Both the position numbers and the translations under genes were made by a program. A stretch of DNA of 64,000 nucleotides from Folioceros fuciformis (Eukaryota; Anthocerotophyta; Anthocerotopsida; Anthocerotales), in the NCBI GenBank assembly GCA_049999805.1, contig JBNGIO010006379.1, forward strand, positions 713,414 through 777,413. Reading direction: 5' to 3'. The notes below the pieces were generated by a model. The model worked only from the letters and a program-made list of their open reading frames with translations. It was not told where the DNA came from and ran no database searches. This document shows positions 33,801 to 45,780 of the stretch, in pieces; position 1 is the stretch's first letter, and each line of letters begins with the position of its first letter.

Positions 33801-35539
33801 AATGTTGGTCTGCCTGTAATGGCCTCCAGCATTCTTGTTTCCTTGCAGGAGGAAGAAGAGCAATTGCTGGCAGGACCAAGGGAAGAAAGCCGCACCACAG
33901 AGGCAATCCGGAAAGCTGTTCAAGATGAAGAAGATAGGTTGTTTCTAGATAGAGGGTTTTTACGCAAAAAACTAAGTGACGTAGGTAAACTGGCTTCTCC
34001 ATCTTCGAAAAGAGTGCTTGGGGATTTGTATGCAGTGGTTGTCATGTAGGAGGTTGGAAATATTCACCAGCAAAAACTGAACTGAACCTTGTGCTGGGCC
34101 GTGCAGTTAAGACCAAAGGTTTTCGGTCTGTGGGTGATGAGATGGAGAAATGTTTGTCTATGGTATGATGTCCCTGTGTGGGCCAACTCTTTTCTTTTTG
34201 AGAGCAAAGGTCATGTGCCCTTAGGAGTGGCAAGTTTTTTCGTCCTTCTAGGAGTTTTGTATGTAACAGAATGTAGTGTCCTTATTTTGTGCAGCTATGC
34301 TTGTTGGCAGGCTACAGAGGAGTTTATGCGTAGTATGTTGTACAACATAATCAAGCTGTCCAAGCAGGTAGCAGCTGACTTGCATTTTCCGAGTTCAGAA
34401 AATGGGGGCCACTTTGCACCAGCAAAACTCTGGAAAAATAGTAACGGAATGTTTTGGTTTGATAGCGCTGTGATTCTGAGAAGGACAGGCACAGGTTCGT
34501 GGTTACAGCAGATGTCCGGCGGGATGTCCTCTTGAAAAGAAAGAAAGAAAGAGAAGCCCTGGAAAAAAAGCAGGCTGAAGAGAATGAAAGGTTGCGGAAG
34601 ATGACTGAGGTAGTCTGATGATATTCTGATCTACACGTTGCTTTGGGACAAGCTGTACGCTTCTGCGTGTGAGAAAGTGGTTGCGATTGCTGACGGTCAC
34701 AAGAAAAACTGTTGTTCACCTGTCCAGAAAAAGGACAAAGGCGCGCTTGCTGATGTGGAAAAGGATGAGCTACGGGCCAAAGCTCAAAAGGTACAAAAAA
34801 TGGCGGCTCTAACTTGAAGAGTTGTAGCTAGTGTATGTTCCAGTGCCCCTGACATTTTGTGACTGGCAGGCACAGCAAGAAGAGGAAGACAAATTGAGAG
34901 CTAATGCAGCCAACATTGCTGCCAGACAAGCAATTGGTGCTGATGACATGCTCAGCAAGTGGACGATGCTAGCTGAACAAGGACGGCAGAAGCGGCAAGG
35001 TGGAGACGCAGGTGTGTAGGCAGACCTGATTCTCTCAAACCTGAGGATTGTGCTTAATTCGAGCTTGACCAACTACCAGATCAATTGAACAGCACGTGAT
35101 TTGCAGCTGACGGTCCTGGTGGTGCAAAAGAGCAAGAAAGGAGAGTAGAGGTAGGACACACAGGTCAAGGAGTTGGGCCAGGCAGACCACAGCACAATGG
35201 AGGCGGCCCTTCACCTGTGACGACAACTGGCAGACCCCCTGGTATTCTCTCCTTTAGATCACTAGATGTGGACCTCCCTCTCAGCTTCGTTGACTGTACT
35301 GTGTTTGCTCACTTCGTTTCCTGTTCACGTCAGGACCGGGCCCAGGATCCGCATCTGCGAGAGGAGGCAGGCCCTCGGCTCAGACTGGAAGGTCTCAACG
35401 CGTCATCACCTTGAAGGACGTTCTTGCTGCCATGGAAAGGGATCCACACTTGGGGAAGAGTACTTTGCTGTATCAGTTGTATGAGATGGAGAGGAAAACA
35501 TCTTCTGACGTTCCAGATAGAACAGTAACCAAGAGGTGA
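30805..35539 (+). CDS. TAF4: TFIID subunit 4 (TAF4), RST- and TAF4-domain protein
   Basis: Fifteen exons: 30805..30843, 30963..31164, 31294..31631, 31801..31917, 32021..33172, 33287..33537, 33669..33756, 33849..33984, 34107..34162, 34311..34367, 34481..34609, 34728..34790, 34870..35011, 35107..35241 and 35334..35539, giving about 1036 aa. It starts [13 protein letters not shown], as plant TAF4s do, then [13 protein letters not shown] polyglutamine run lies in exon 3, next to the RST domain ([14 protein letters not shown], then [17 protein letters not shown]). Exon 5 is a long disordered Gln/Ser-rich region. The C-terminal TAF4 histone-fold/coiled part has [60 protein letters not shown] and finally [22 protein letters not shown]4 pairs with TAF12 in TFIID. 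Exon 4 could instead end at a GC donor (31895). Confidence 0.9.
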
Positions 35540-35841
35540 TCCGGCCACTTATTTTTAGGCCTCATCAACACCGGGTTGCTTAAAGTGATGCAGGAGCCAT
35601 TTCTCTGAAACTAGATATATATTTCAACGTGCTTAAAGACCGGGCAGGGAGGCCCATCCCTATCTGTTCACAACGTCTGCCGTGGGCCTCCCCGCCTGCT
35701 TTTTAAGCCCGATGTTGTGACTGAAATGTGTTGAGCCGATGTTCCAACCTCCGCTTGCTCGAAGATCACTGTTTGTGGACGACTGCCATCTTCCTACTTG
35801 TTCTTGCCCTTCGCACAACGAAATTTTGGAAGTCGGCTTTG

Positions 35842-38011
35842 ATGGAACAAAGACGGGTGGCGCTCCCTGCCTGGCGCAATCCAAGGGCCTTGCTCCTGCG
35901 GGAGCAGGAGACGGTGCAGTCAATCGGTGGAGCGTTGCAGGTCAGCCGGCCTGGACCGATTACATCCAATCGTCCGCCTCAGAGCTCTAGCAAGTTTATT
36001 CCCTTGATCACCAAGTCTGCAACTCATGCATCGCCGGAGGCTGCCAGTGTGACAGCATCGTCATTAGGGAGGACTGCCTCAGTTCCAGCTAATAACTCAT
36101 CTGGTGGAGATGAGACGTCGTCGGAGAGAGTTTTGCCTGCGTCCTCCCCAGCTGCCATTCCTCCGGTTGCAGATATCCTCTCTCAGGAATCGGAGTCGTG
36201 TTACTCTGGTGATCCCCCTCCGGTTTTACCAACTGCATTGTTGTCCACATCCCCTCAGGTAAGTCAGCTGCAGTCGTTTTTGGAAGATGGACAGGCACGA
36301 GAAGAGGTTTCCGAACCTGCAGTGGCACAGTCGGTCATGGAGTCACTAGTACACAATGTGGACGCTCGGCCAGAAAAGATACCTACAGATACAAATTGTG
36401 GAATTCTCCTCTCCCAGGAATCATGTTATGCTGGAAAATCGGCTCCAGTTGAGCCGTTGGCGTTGGTGTCTGCACAGTCTCAGGTGCAACTATGTTTCCG
36501 AGGTGGACAAGAACGTGACGAAGCTGCTGGACGCCCCTCGCAATTGGACCTGAACTTACACTTGCAGACTATAGCCAGTCCGCGAGAGAACCCGGCGGTA
36601 GCTGTGGAGAGCAAGCAGAAGCCAGTAGCTAAAAGGCAGAGGAAACGTCCAAAGGGTCGGGGCTCTGGCAGCACCGATCTCAATGTGGACACTTTTTGCA
36701 ACGCAATCGATGATAGCAACTCAATTCCACCAAAGGCGTATACAAAGAGAATATTACCAGGACCAGTCAAGATATGTGACGGCTCTGGCGTGCACCAATT
36801 GGCTCTATGTGCTCCTCCAGCCTGTTTCTCAGTTCAACCGCCACCCCGATTTTCAGCAATGCTCATGAAGCCTTTGGCACAAAGTCAAAACTCGCAGCCA
36901 GCAGACACAACCGTCACGGGAAGCCGAAGTACTGATGTTCTTCACGCTCGGGGACATCAAACGAACCGGATCATGGCCCCGATCCCATCTGGTTTAACTC
37001 AGTCAGGACCGAAACCATCGTCTGTCATCAGTTCTCGAGCTCGTAGCTCATCCTGTCATGCAGCTCCCGGTGGATTATCACAAGGACCTTATCCATCTGC
37101 CAGCGATGCTGAGCGGATGTCTGGCGAGGCGGAGGTTCAACTTTCTCAAGAATCCTCACAAGTTTTCCCTCCTGACGTATCACAGCCAGCTCCCAAAAGG
37201 AAGAGGATTCCAGAAATGAAGGGATCGCCAAGAATGGAGACATTACTTGATGTTGTCCAAAAATCTGCTTTGGTAGCTGTCGTCCCAGGAGACCTGGATA
37301 CCCTCAGACAGATGCCACCAGAGTGTCCTGACAGGTTTTCTATCGTGCTCCTGCAGGTCCTCACCCCGACGGAGGACCAAAATGCGGCGCAGGAGAAAAC
37401 CTGCCTGGAACCAGTTCAAAGTTCACTGGAAAATGATAGACATTCTACTGTCCTCGGATTTTGTCGACCACATATTCTTCATGGTAAATCTGTTTGAGGG
37501 AATATCTTCAGGGCGCTCCGGAGATTGGTATGCAATGGTGTTCAGGATGTCTGCTGTTATAACGAACTACTAGAGTTTGCTAATCTGTTTTCTTCAAATG
37601 CATGGTTTTCAGACTGGTTGCTCATTCTAGACCGACCTGCACCGTCGTAATTGGTTGACGAATGTGCTTGCACGAAGTTTAGCGCTCTTGCATCTGACCA
37701 TCTCGGGGGAATTTCTGCTGAGATGGAGAGTGATGTAGGTGACGGTAAGTTTTTTTAACATGCGACACCATTGGATGCTGGCTGACCGGACACTTGTAGG
37801 AACGTCGACAAAACTGGAGCCGGAGAAAACCTCAGCTGCAAAAGGCACCGACCTCAGTCTACGTGAACAGATCATTGTATGTGCTGTGAATTTTCAGGAA
37901 TGTTGAGTAAGTCTTGTTTCTTTGGTACACACATTCAAGCAGTCACAGGCCACCTCCTGCCCGAAAGGCAGGTCAGATGATCCACATCTTGAGAAAGATT
38001 GCACTTCCTAA
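35842..38011 (+). CDS. unrecognised, largely disordered nuclear-type protein
   Basis: One long exon runs from an ATG at 35842 (or 35728, same frame) to a likely donor at 37356, about 505 codons. It is Ser/Pro/Gln/Ala-rich with a strong basic patch AKRQRKRPKGRGSGSTDLNV and PAPKRKRIPEMKG, which look like nuclear localisation signals. SQES-type motifs recur (ILSQESESCYSG, LLSQESCYAGK, QLSQESSQVF). Further exons are plausible at about 37670-37745 (SALASDHLGGISAEMESDV), 37800-37877 and 37930-38011 (ends HLEKDCTS), but I could not close all phases between 37356 and 37670. It lies 300 bp after TAF4 on the same strand. I do not recognise a family. Confidence 0.55.
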
Positions 38012-39139
38012 TTCAAAATTTCTTATGGCTTACAGGTTTGCCTATTGGATCCCCAATTTCACGGTTAGCAAGAACCTTTCATTCCACTCAATTGGCCGGT
38101 TGCCGTCTTCCTCCCTTATTTTTTTGACACTGTTTACATGCATTTTCAGCATTAGTGGTCCGTGTGGGGCAAGCTTTTGCTCAATTAGAGAAGGAAATTG
38201 AGATTGAAGCATTTAAACATGCGATTGCTGGTATCCACAAGCCAGCAAATTAATCTTCCCTTGATTCTCTAGGTATGTTCAAGTATGGATCTTTTGGATT
38301 TGAAATAAGTTTATTTTTTCTTTTTCTTGTTAGATGGCTTTCACTTATTCTGGACAGACCTAGAAGACTAATGTGAAGGCTTATCAACATCCATAGCACA
38401 AAACTCAAGTTCTTTCTTGCCGAAACAGAAGGCTAATGTGAAGACTTATCAAGATTCATGGTGCACACTGCTATAAATCCTTGGAGCCAGTGCACAAAAT
38501 GATGGACTAGAGATTCAAACAATCACCAACTTGAGGACATGGACTAATTTTGTAATAACTTCCTAGGCAATGTCTTTGGCTGGTTAGAAGAGAAGCCTAA
38601 GCATCCAACAATTGAACTTCATGAAGTTGAGAGACATGAACTAAACTCTTAATAACTTGTTATGCAAGCTCTTAGGCTCATGAGAAAAGAAGCCCAAAGA
38701 ATGAACACCTGAGCTTCAAGTGGTTTGTACTAGCTAGCACATTCATAGTGTTGGAGAGCACTAATTACATATCTTGTGGTATAGTCAGATTAGCAAATTA
38801 GAAATTTTTAGATAATAAATCAAGATAATTAAAATTCAATAACTTGAAACACTATTCTACTATCTTGCTATATTACAAAATTAAGAAATTGAAATTTGAT
38901 AACTACATTTATTTCACATGAGCTAGCACAGTCATAGTTCCACAAACACTGCAACTTGATTGAATATACACACTTATTGACATGCATATAGATATAAAAA
39001 GACAGAATAAAGTATTTCAGAATACATTATCAATATACTGATCTGACAACGACAACCCCGCCCCCCATGCGACTTTGGTCGGAAATGACTGAACGGGTTG
39101 TGACCGACAGGGGTCACAAGTCTTCCTGCGGCAAATGTC
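38012..39139. other. AT-rich stretch, no gene
   Basis: Sequence from about 38.2 to 39.05 kb is AT-rich, with short A/T runs and near-repeats (for example GGCTAATGTGAAG at 38374 and 38431 and CTTATCAA beside each). No coding exon was recognised. Confidence 0.4.
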
Positions 39140-41405
39140 GACTCCAAACCGGGACATCAACCTCGTTAACTGATGTCTCTGCTAACTTAATGGCAGAGGA
39201 AACTGGACTGCCGGAATTCACCAGGCAGCCTCTGTTCTCCCTCCTCCAGGGTTCCACAAACTTAGAAACCCAATCAGATTACCAGACCGTACATTGATTG
39301 CCCAGACAGTCGGGAAGCACGAGCCTGGAATGCTGCCTGATCTCATCCAGACCTCAAGAGTTTTCCATCTCCCGGTCACCATGATCCTTCACTTCCCTGC
39401 AGCCTTAACACCAGGGAAGTCAGGAAATTCCTCACCACTCTCCTGACGCTTCAAAACTATGTCTCTGTTGGCACAGTTAACTTCTTCCTCACACGACACA
39501 GTAGCGCCGGCTGTAGGTCATCTTCACACTCCTGATACCGCACCATGTTTCGCTGAATTGAAGTGACTTTCGGGTTGCCGACTGCTTGGCATTGGCATTG
39601 CACTTGTCCTCGAGCCAGGCCAACAGTACCATCTCGTATTTACAGGACAGTGGTCAGTGATTTCACGTCGCCACTGTGGATGGGCACCACCAGAGTGACA
39701 GACCCTTTCTTCCTACAACTCTGCCGCTGGCACGTCAACAAGCTCGAAATTGTGGGCTCCTGCATTACTAGCTGGAAACGCCCTTCAAGCTAGCTATCTG
39801 CTCTAGCAAAAAATTGCTTTCACCAGACCAATCGACTGGGCTGACAGAGCGGACTGTGACCCTTTGGCGCTTCTCGTTCATGTACTCTTGTTGCGTGACA
39901 CTGACACGCAGAATGTAAGGTACCCAGCAGGCATGTTTCAAGTGGGTGGCGACACGTCCTTCATCAGTCTGCACGAGAGTCCATTCGGAAAAGTCAGCAC
40001 GGATCTCTCTTGAAAGTGAGCCGTGATACCTAGAAGCTCAAGGCGGAAGCTCAATGAACTCACCGCTCTCCACTCCGCGAGAGCATCTGCAGATTTCTGT
40101 AGAATTTGCTCAGCTTGTTCGTTAAAAGCTGAAATCCAGGCCTCCCCGGTCCGATCTGTCATTTTGGCTAACAAGATGTATCTGCACGCCACAGACACCT
40201 CAGATCTGTCGTTCAGCGACACGATCAATAGAAGGACAGAGTTGTACTAATGAACGGATCTACCTGCGGTTACAAGTATCATACTGCTTTTGGCAGCCTT
40301 CGCACCAGTACTGAGAGCTGTGTTCTTCCGTCACCTTTCGGTTGCACTTGACGCAGGCGAGGTACCACAGTGCCTGCTCTGGCTTGATGTAGCTGATGTA
40401 CCCCTTCACATTGAAGTACGCGGGCTGCAAGAGGTACATGAGAATACTGAGCTGGTGCCACCAGGACAAGCAGGGCATCAAGCAGTTGCAAGAAGAATTC
40501 GCATCAGGCAGAGCACGGACCTTCTCATCACCAACCGTCGGTAAAGTGATGTTTGACAGGCACTCACGTTCAGAGTACAGCGACCTGGGACCCTTCCCAG
40601 CTCCCCCAGATATACCAGCACCCGCAGAGGTCATCCTCGCATCTTTGCCAACCTCAGCATACCTGCACAAATCAGAAAGGGTGAGAATGGGACACGCGAG
40701 GTGATTGGGGCCACAGTCGCTGAGTCATGAGTGCGGGTCAGCACAGAAGTACTCACCATTTGGTAAGAGCTTCGGACTCCGGGACATCCGGGCTGATTGC
40801 CACCATGCTACTCATAGTTGTCGACAGCGAGACTCCTGCCAACATAAGACAGGAGAAGAACCTTGGCATGAGCAAATAAGGACGATGTAAGCATAAGCAT
40901 CTTGAACAGATAGACGGGATTTCAGCACGATGCTCTACCCTGATAGTCACTTGCACGGAGACCCTTGAAAGCCACCAAAGGGGTCTTATTGTTCTGCCAG
41001 AGCTCCAGCAGCTCGGCTCCCTGCTTCATCGCAAATTCATTCCAAACGCTGACAACCACAGTCTTCTGGCTGCAAATTCCAAGACCAGAAAGTGAGGGCA
41101 TCCGTGAGATTTCTCCGACATGACAAGACAAGATACCCACATACCTGGCATGAGAGGAAAAGCGGTCATCACATCTTCTCACCTCTGATCAACAATAGTG
41201 ACGTCACGTTTGGGAATCTCCTCGTTGCTACTTTTCCGGCGGATGGTTACCGTCTGGCTTACGTCTTGCACCACACCGATCACATCTGCGGAATCAAAGG
41301 TAATTGTGTCAAGTATCGGCATTTCATGACGCTCACCTCCACTAAGTCCTACAAAACGTGACCCTGGAGGAAGGGATCAGCAGAATCCAGTCGGAACAAA
41401 CAACC
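39140..41405. repeat. parent copy of the RPA1 duplication (copy A)
   Basis: Same-orientation counterpart of 28310..30105. It comprises about 630 bp of sequence beyond the RPA1 stop codon, the last seven RPA1 exons and the start of the preceding intron. Copy A keeps the open exons; copy B is decayed. Confidence 0.85.
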
Positions 41406-42066
41406 ACGCATCAGAATAAAAATGCCCACCCCATCACTCACCCACTAGCTTCCGAGAATTGATAAAGGGCGCCAGCTCATCGATGGTCACAAAGTTGTAC
41501 TTGACAAGAGGAATTTTGAAGACGGCACCCTCCTCTTCCTCAATCTCTTCCACAACAGCTCTGGCGTCTAGCGTCATTTCGTAATCGTTTCTCACCGTCG
41601 AGAACTGCTTGTTGGCCATCCGAAGGCTGCCCTTGGAGATGAGATACAACTGCATTCCGGAGCAAATCAAAAGTCAGCAACAGTCCCGTTCGGAAGGAGC
41701 AAACGCCCAAAGCCCACCACGCGAAGCAAAGCCCACCCACCTTCCCGAGCTCAAATTTCTCGTAAAACCTTTCGGCAGCTTCTTTGAACATGGTAGCCTG
41801 GATCTGAGTTCCCTGCGAGAAACAAGCCCACCACAGTCAGCCGCCATCCTCCTTCCCCGGCACCGGAAGTGCAAGCGAGCTTGAGAGAGGCAAAACAGGC
41901 TCACCTCCTCATCGGTTAGCTCCACATTGAACACGCTGCCCTCTCCCCGCGCGTTACGGTAGGTCCTGAGCGCGCCCTTGTTGGTGACCCGCACCTTAGT
42001 GGTCCAATTATCCTGGTACGGGCTGAGCGACTGCAGTGGCTGAACGCGCTTGGTGATCCCCCTCAT
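39768..42066 (-). CDS. RPA1: replication protein A 70 kDa subunit (RPA1), short N-terminus
   Basis: Ten exons: 41905..42066, 41741..41812, 41442..41649, 41183..41285, 40939..41069, 40757..40835, 40521..40662, 40264..40424, 40064..40181 and 39768..39968. All are GT-AG with closing phases, giving 458 aa from the ATG at 42066. DBD-A is complete: LSPYQDNWTTKVRVTNKG, YRNARGEGSVFNVELTDEE, RNDYEMTLDARA. DBD-B has DVIGVVQDVSQTVTIRRKS and VVVSVWNEFAMKQGAELL. DBD-C has the zinc ribbon CVKCNRKV through YWCEGCQKQYDTC, then EAWISAFNEQAEQIL and a C-terminal YILRVSVTQQEYMNEKRQR. It binds single-stranded DNA in replication, repair and recombination. The N-terminal DBD-F domain and linker (about 170-180 residues in typical RPA1) are not found. 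A good acceptor at 42088 suggests that a 5' exon exists upstream. Confidence 0.9.
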
Positions 42067-42364
42067 GGTGTAAAGCCAAGGAACAGCCTGTGGCAGGAAA
42101 CGAAACTGGAAATGCCCAACACTGCCGGTGGCGCGGAGGAGAGGCACACACTCAAGACTGACGGCAGGAGACGAAGGAGAAATGGGAGCTGCAGCGGGCA
42201 GGAGCACAGCATGGGGATCGGGGCTGGGCAGAGTGAGGGATGCCTTTGTGCGGGATTTTGGTTCAAAAACTGTGGCAACAGTGAGCGGGACGTCCTTCCC
42301 GCGCACCTACGATTCAAGCCTATTCCGTGCCAAGGCGGCCAGGCCAGGCCAAGCTCGGACGGAG

Positions 42365-42395
42365 TAGAGCCTAACCTCACCCAGGTTAGGCTCTA
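42365..42395. repeat. perfect inverted repeat, 13-bp arms
   Basis: Arms TAGAGCCTAACCT and AGGTTAGGCTCTA flank a 5-base loop. The element lies about 300 bp upstream of the RPA1 start, at the border of the AT-rich block. It may be a hairpin or a trace of an excised element. Confidence 0.85.
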
Positions 42396-42689
42396 GTCAT
42401 TTCCTGATTCATGCCTCCTCCGGCCAAAATACTTGTGTTCACATCGGAGTCGGTAGGACGTCGGACTGGTAGCTTGTCACGTGGCCATGAAATTCTTTTT
42501 AACGAGGTGAATGTCATTAGAAAATTTTTAATTTAACTTTGAAATTATTTTGAGAAGAAACAATAGATGATTATGTTCAATGAGCTAGCAGCTTCATTCA
42601 TGCAACTGGCTGCTCTTCAGCTTCGGGCTTGACTTTTCATATGAGCATTCTCAATCGCTCTAGCAATCTTTGCAACCTCAATCACATTT

Positions 42690-43760
42690 CTCTTAGGCTT
42701 GGTCCATTTTTGTCTTTTCCTCTCTGTAAATGCAGTTGCAAGGTGGTACCATTAGTTGCAAGACTACCATTGATACTTTGAGGTCCTATGAGACATATGA
42801 TACTCATAAGCCTCTAGGGTTTGGTCCATCCTTTGGCTTTGTGGCTAGCACTTGGTTCATTCTTTGGTTTTTTCTCTCTCTAGGTGTAGTTGCGGTTAGG
42901 GCTTTGTTCATTCTTTAGCTTTTTCTCTATCTAGGTGTAGTTGTGGCTAGGGCTTTGTTCATTCTTTGGCTTTTTCTCTACCTAGGTGTAGTTGTGGCTA
43001 GGGTTTGTGCATTCTTTGGTTGTTCCTCTCTCTATGTGTAGTAGTTTTTCCTTTGGTTTTTTCTCTCTCTGGGTGCAGTTGCAATGCTGCTATTGTCAAC
43101 TCTATGTCACATCTTACACGATATCCTTGAGATTCCTCTTGTGCATGGTCCATCTTTGGCTTTCCCTCTCTCCATGTGTAGTCGCATGGCTACTAGGTGC
43201 AATTGCAATATTGTTGTTAACAACTCTATGTCCCATCTAGCACAATGTCCCTAAGATTTCTCTTGGGCGTGGTCCATCCTTTGGCTTTTTCTCTCTCTAG
43301 ATGTAGTTGTAGGGCTGCCATTGACAACTTTAGGTCCCATTTAGTGTAATGTCCTTGAAATTCATCTTGGGCTTAATCATCCTTTAGCTTTTTCTATCCC
43401 CAAGTGGAGATGTAAGACTACCATTGACAACCAAGTCCATCCTTTAGCTTTTCCTCTCTCCAAATGGAGTTGTAAGACTACTATTGACAACTCAAGGTCC
43501 CATTTTGTAGGGTGTCCCTAAGCTTCATCGTGAGCTTTGTCCATCCTTTGCCTTTTACTCTCTCCAGGTGAGATTTTAGGGTATAGGGTTTAGGTAGGTC
43601 TACCTTGACAGCTTTAGGTCCTATCGGGCTCAATGTCCTTGAGAGTCCTCTTGGGCTTTGTCCAACCTTTGGCTTTTCCTCTCTTAAGGAATGTAGTTGT
43701 CAGGTTGCCATAGATGACTTTGGGTCCTTATCTAGGGTGCAACGCATTGCCACATTGAGT
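42690..43760. repeat. degenerate nested tandem repeat (satellite-like)
   Basis: Phrases such as CTTTGGCTTTTTCTCTCTC, AGGTGTAGTTG and GGTCCCAT recur many times. Around 42850-43020 three nearly identical units of about 51 bp occur in tandem. Further right the period lengthens to about 110-150 bp, with the elements GACAACT, GGTCCCAT, TGTCCTTGA and CCATCCTTTGG in the same order each time. Confidence 0.8.
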
Positions 43761-43948
43761 TGTTTCAATGTCAAATTATCCATAGCCAAGTAGGGTGGGT
43801 TCTTTGCAAATATATTTTTTAATACAACCAAGTAGTGTGGGTTGTTTCCAAATATTTGTTAATATGCACTCTAACTTTCTTGGGCATCATGGATTGATTC
43901 ATGTTTGCTTGTTTTTTATTCATAATAATTCATATTTGCATCCCATAC

Positions 43949-44019
43949 ATGCACCTCATGTATAGGCTTGTCATGCACCTCATGTATAGGCTTGTCATGC
44001 ACCTCATGTATAGGCTTGT
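43949..44019. repeat. 24-bp tandem repeat, three copies
   Basis: The unit ATGCACCTCATGTATAGGCT plus four bases repeats three times with almost no change, indicating a recent expansion. Confidence 0.93.
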
Positions 44020-44462
44020 TTCTAATTCAAAATAATCCAAACATCCAAGGTATGGATAAATTTATATATATATTTGAGATATTTCTTATTATTGAAAAAG
44101 AGATAGAAAGTTCCATTGATTCCAAAGATTAGAGGGACAACCCAAGTAGGGGCAAAGACCAAAAGTGGTACTAACTGTGCTTTGAACATCATTCTTGAAA
44201 ACTACTTACTACTCCCAAAATGTTATGACATGTAATAAAACAAAGACCTACCTACCATCCATGCAGAAGAAGGTGCTTGAATTGTACTTATTGCTATTCT
44301 ACAAAAACATTGACTAATGCTCTTTACAAGGCAATGGATACGTACTCATGGTCAAAAGAAACCATTGCAGACGAAAAAGAGAGAACTCATTCCTATGACT
44401 CTGATAAACCTTGGTGTACTCCTTGATGAACCTTGCCCATAACCCATATGAGTTTCACGAGT

Positions 44463-44632
44463 AGGATGGATGAAAGTATGCCCGTCTGGTAGGGGAGAAT
44501 ACTTATGGACTTTGGCATTGGCATAACGTTCCGTCGCCCATCCAAGGGGATGGATGAAAGTATGCTCGTCTTGTAAGGAGAATATTTATGGACTTTGGCA
44601 TTGGCATAACCCTCCGTCGCCCATCCAATGGG
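44463..44632. repeat. 85-bp direct duplication
   Basis: Two adjacent copies share GATGGATGAAAGTATGC, GGACTTTGGCATTGGCATAA and CCGTCGCCCATCCAA in the same order and spacing, with about ten differences. Confidence 0.88.
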
Positions 44633-45780
44633 GTTGATGATGATGTGCTCGCAAATCGAATCCCTAGGAATAACAACCACGTTAGCAATAACAACACAAT
44701 ATTAGCAATAACAACACAATATATGTCTTGGTAATAAAATCATAGGTATATGTCTTAGTGATAAAAACATAGGTTTGAAATGGAAGAGAATATTTCATTT
44801 AAAGGAGAAAGGAAAACCTATAGGTTTGAAATTAAATTCAAGAACGTAAAACATCTAGATGATTTACTTTTTATAGAAACTGTGCATCACTTAAATTTTT
44901 TATAACATACACACATTACATGTGTTTAACGTATTGCATAACAAGTGAGTTAGTCGAATCATGCTTTGAAAAATTCTCTTCAATTGGTGCTGGTTTTTTT
45001 TCTTTGCTACCATGTACTCACTTGCTTGCTAATTGTTAGTTTTATACTAATAGTACCTAGCCATACAAATGTGGTATCTTATGTTCTTGCTTGCTTTTTA
45101 TCATTGCTTTGTGCCGAGGATCCTTCATTCTAGCTAGAAATCCATATCTCATAAGTTTTGTTTGCAGTTGATGAAATGGGGACAGAGAAACTACCCCAGC
45201 AGCAACTGGCCCTAGGTGTTTACAACAATTAAGGGCATTTGCAAGCTTGGTGTGCTTTGGATGCTCTTGGAGGCCTTGAAATTGCATGTTTATTTCAACA
45301 CGGTTTTGAAATCTGTGAACATAGATGTTCACATGTTGGGTCCACTAGAGTGAATATCATGATAGATGTTTAAATGTTCACTGGTCATCTATCCTAAGCT
45401 TGGTTTACCGCCTAGCTTAGAAAGTTGATCATGCTCGCAAATGGATTGTTAGATAGAGTCCATTAGGATCACTTCTACCACAACGAATTAATCAACTTAT
45501 GAATCCAAGTTGACCCAGATTTGAAATCAATCCATGAACCCAAGCCGTATTGCATTGCATTGCAAAGATATAGGCCATTCTACGCGAAGAAAATATCTAT
45601 TTTCCCTTAAGACCTTAGGGCCAAGGTAACCATGCAAAAGATTAAGTCCGGCCAATATTTGATTAGAAGCTAGTAGAGGCGGGCCTGAAATCAACTTCCT
45701 TCTAAGCATACTCAAAGACCAGTACCTACAGAGTTTATGAGGATACTACTTCAAGGACAAACAATCCTCTTGCAGAGCGT

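Larger units (their letters stand above)
42430..45780. other. AT-rich, repeat-rich block without genes
   Basis: A 3.3-kb low-GC region between RPA1 and ITPK. It contains nested tandem repeats (42690-43760), a triplicated 24-mer (43949-44019) and an 85-bp duplication (44463-44632). No coding exon or element protein was recognised. Composition changes back abruptly near 46.0 kb. Confidence 0.6.
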
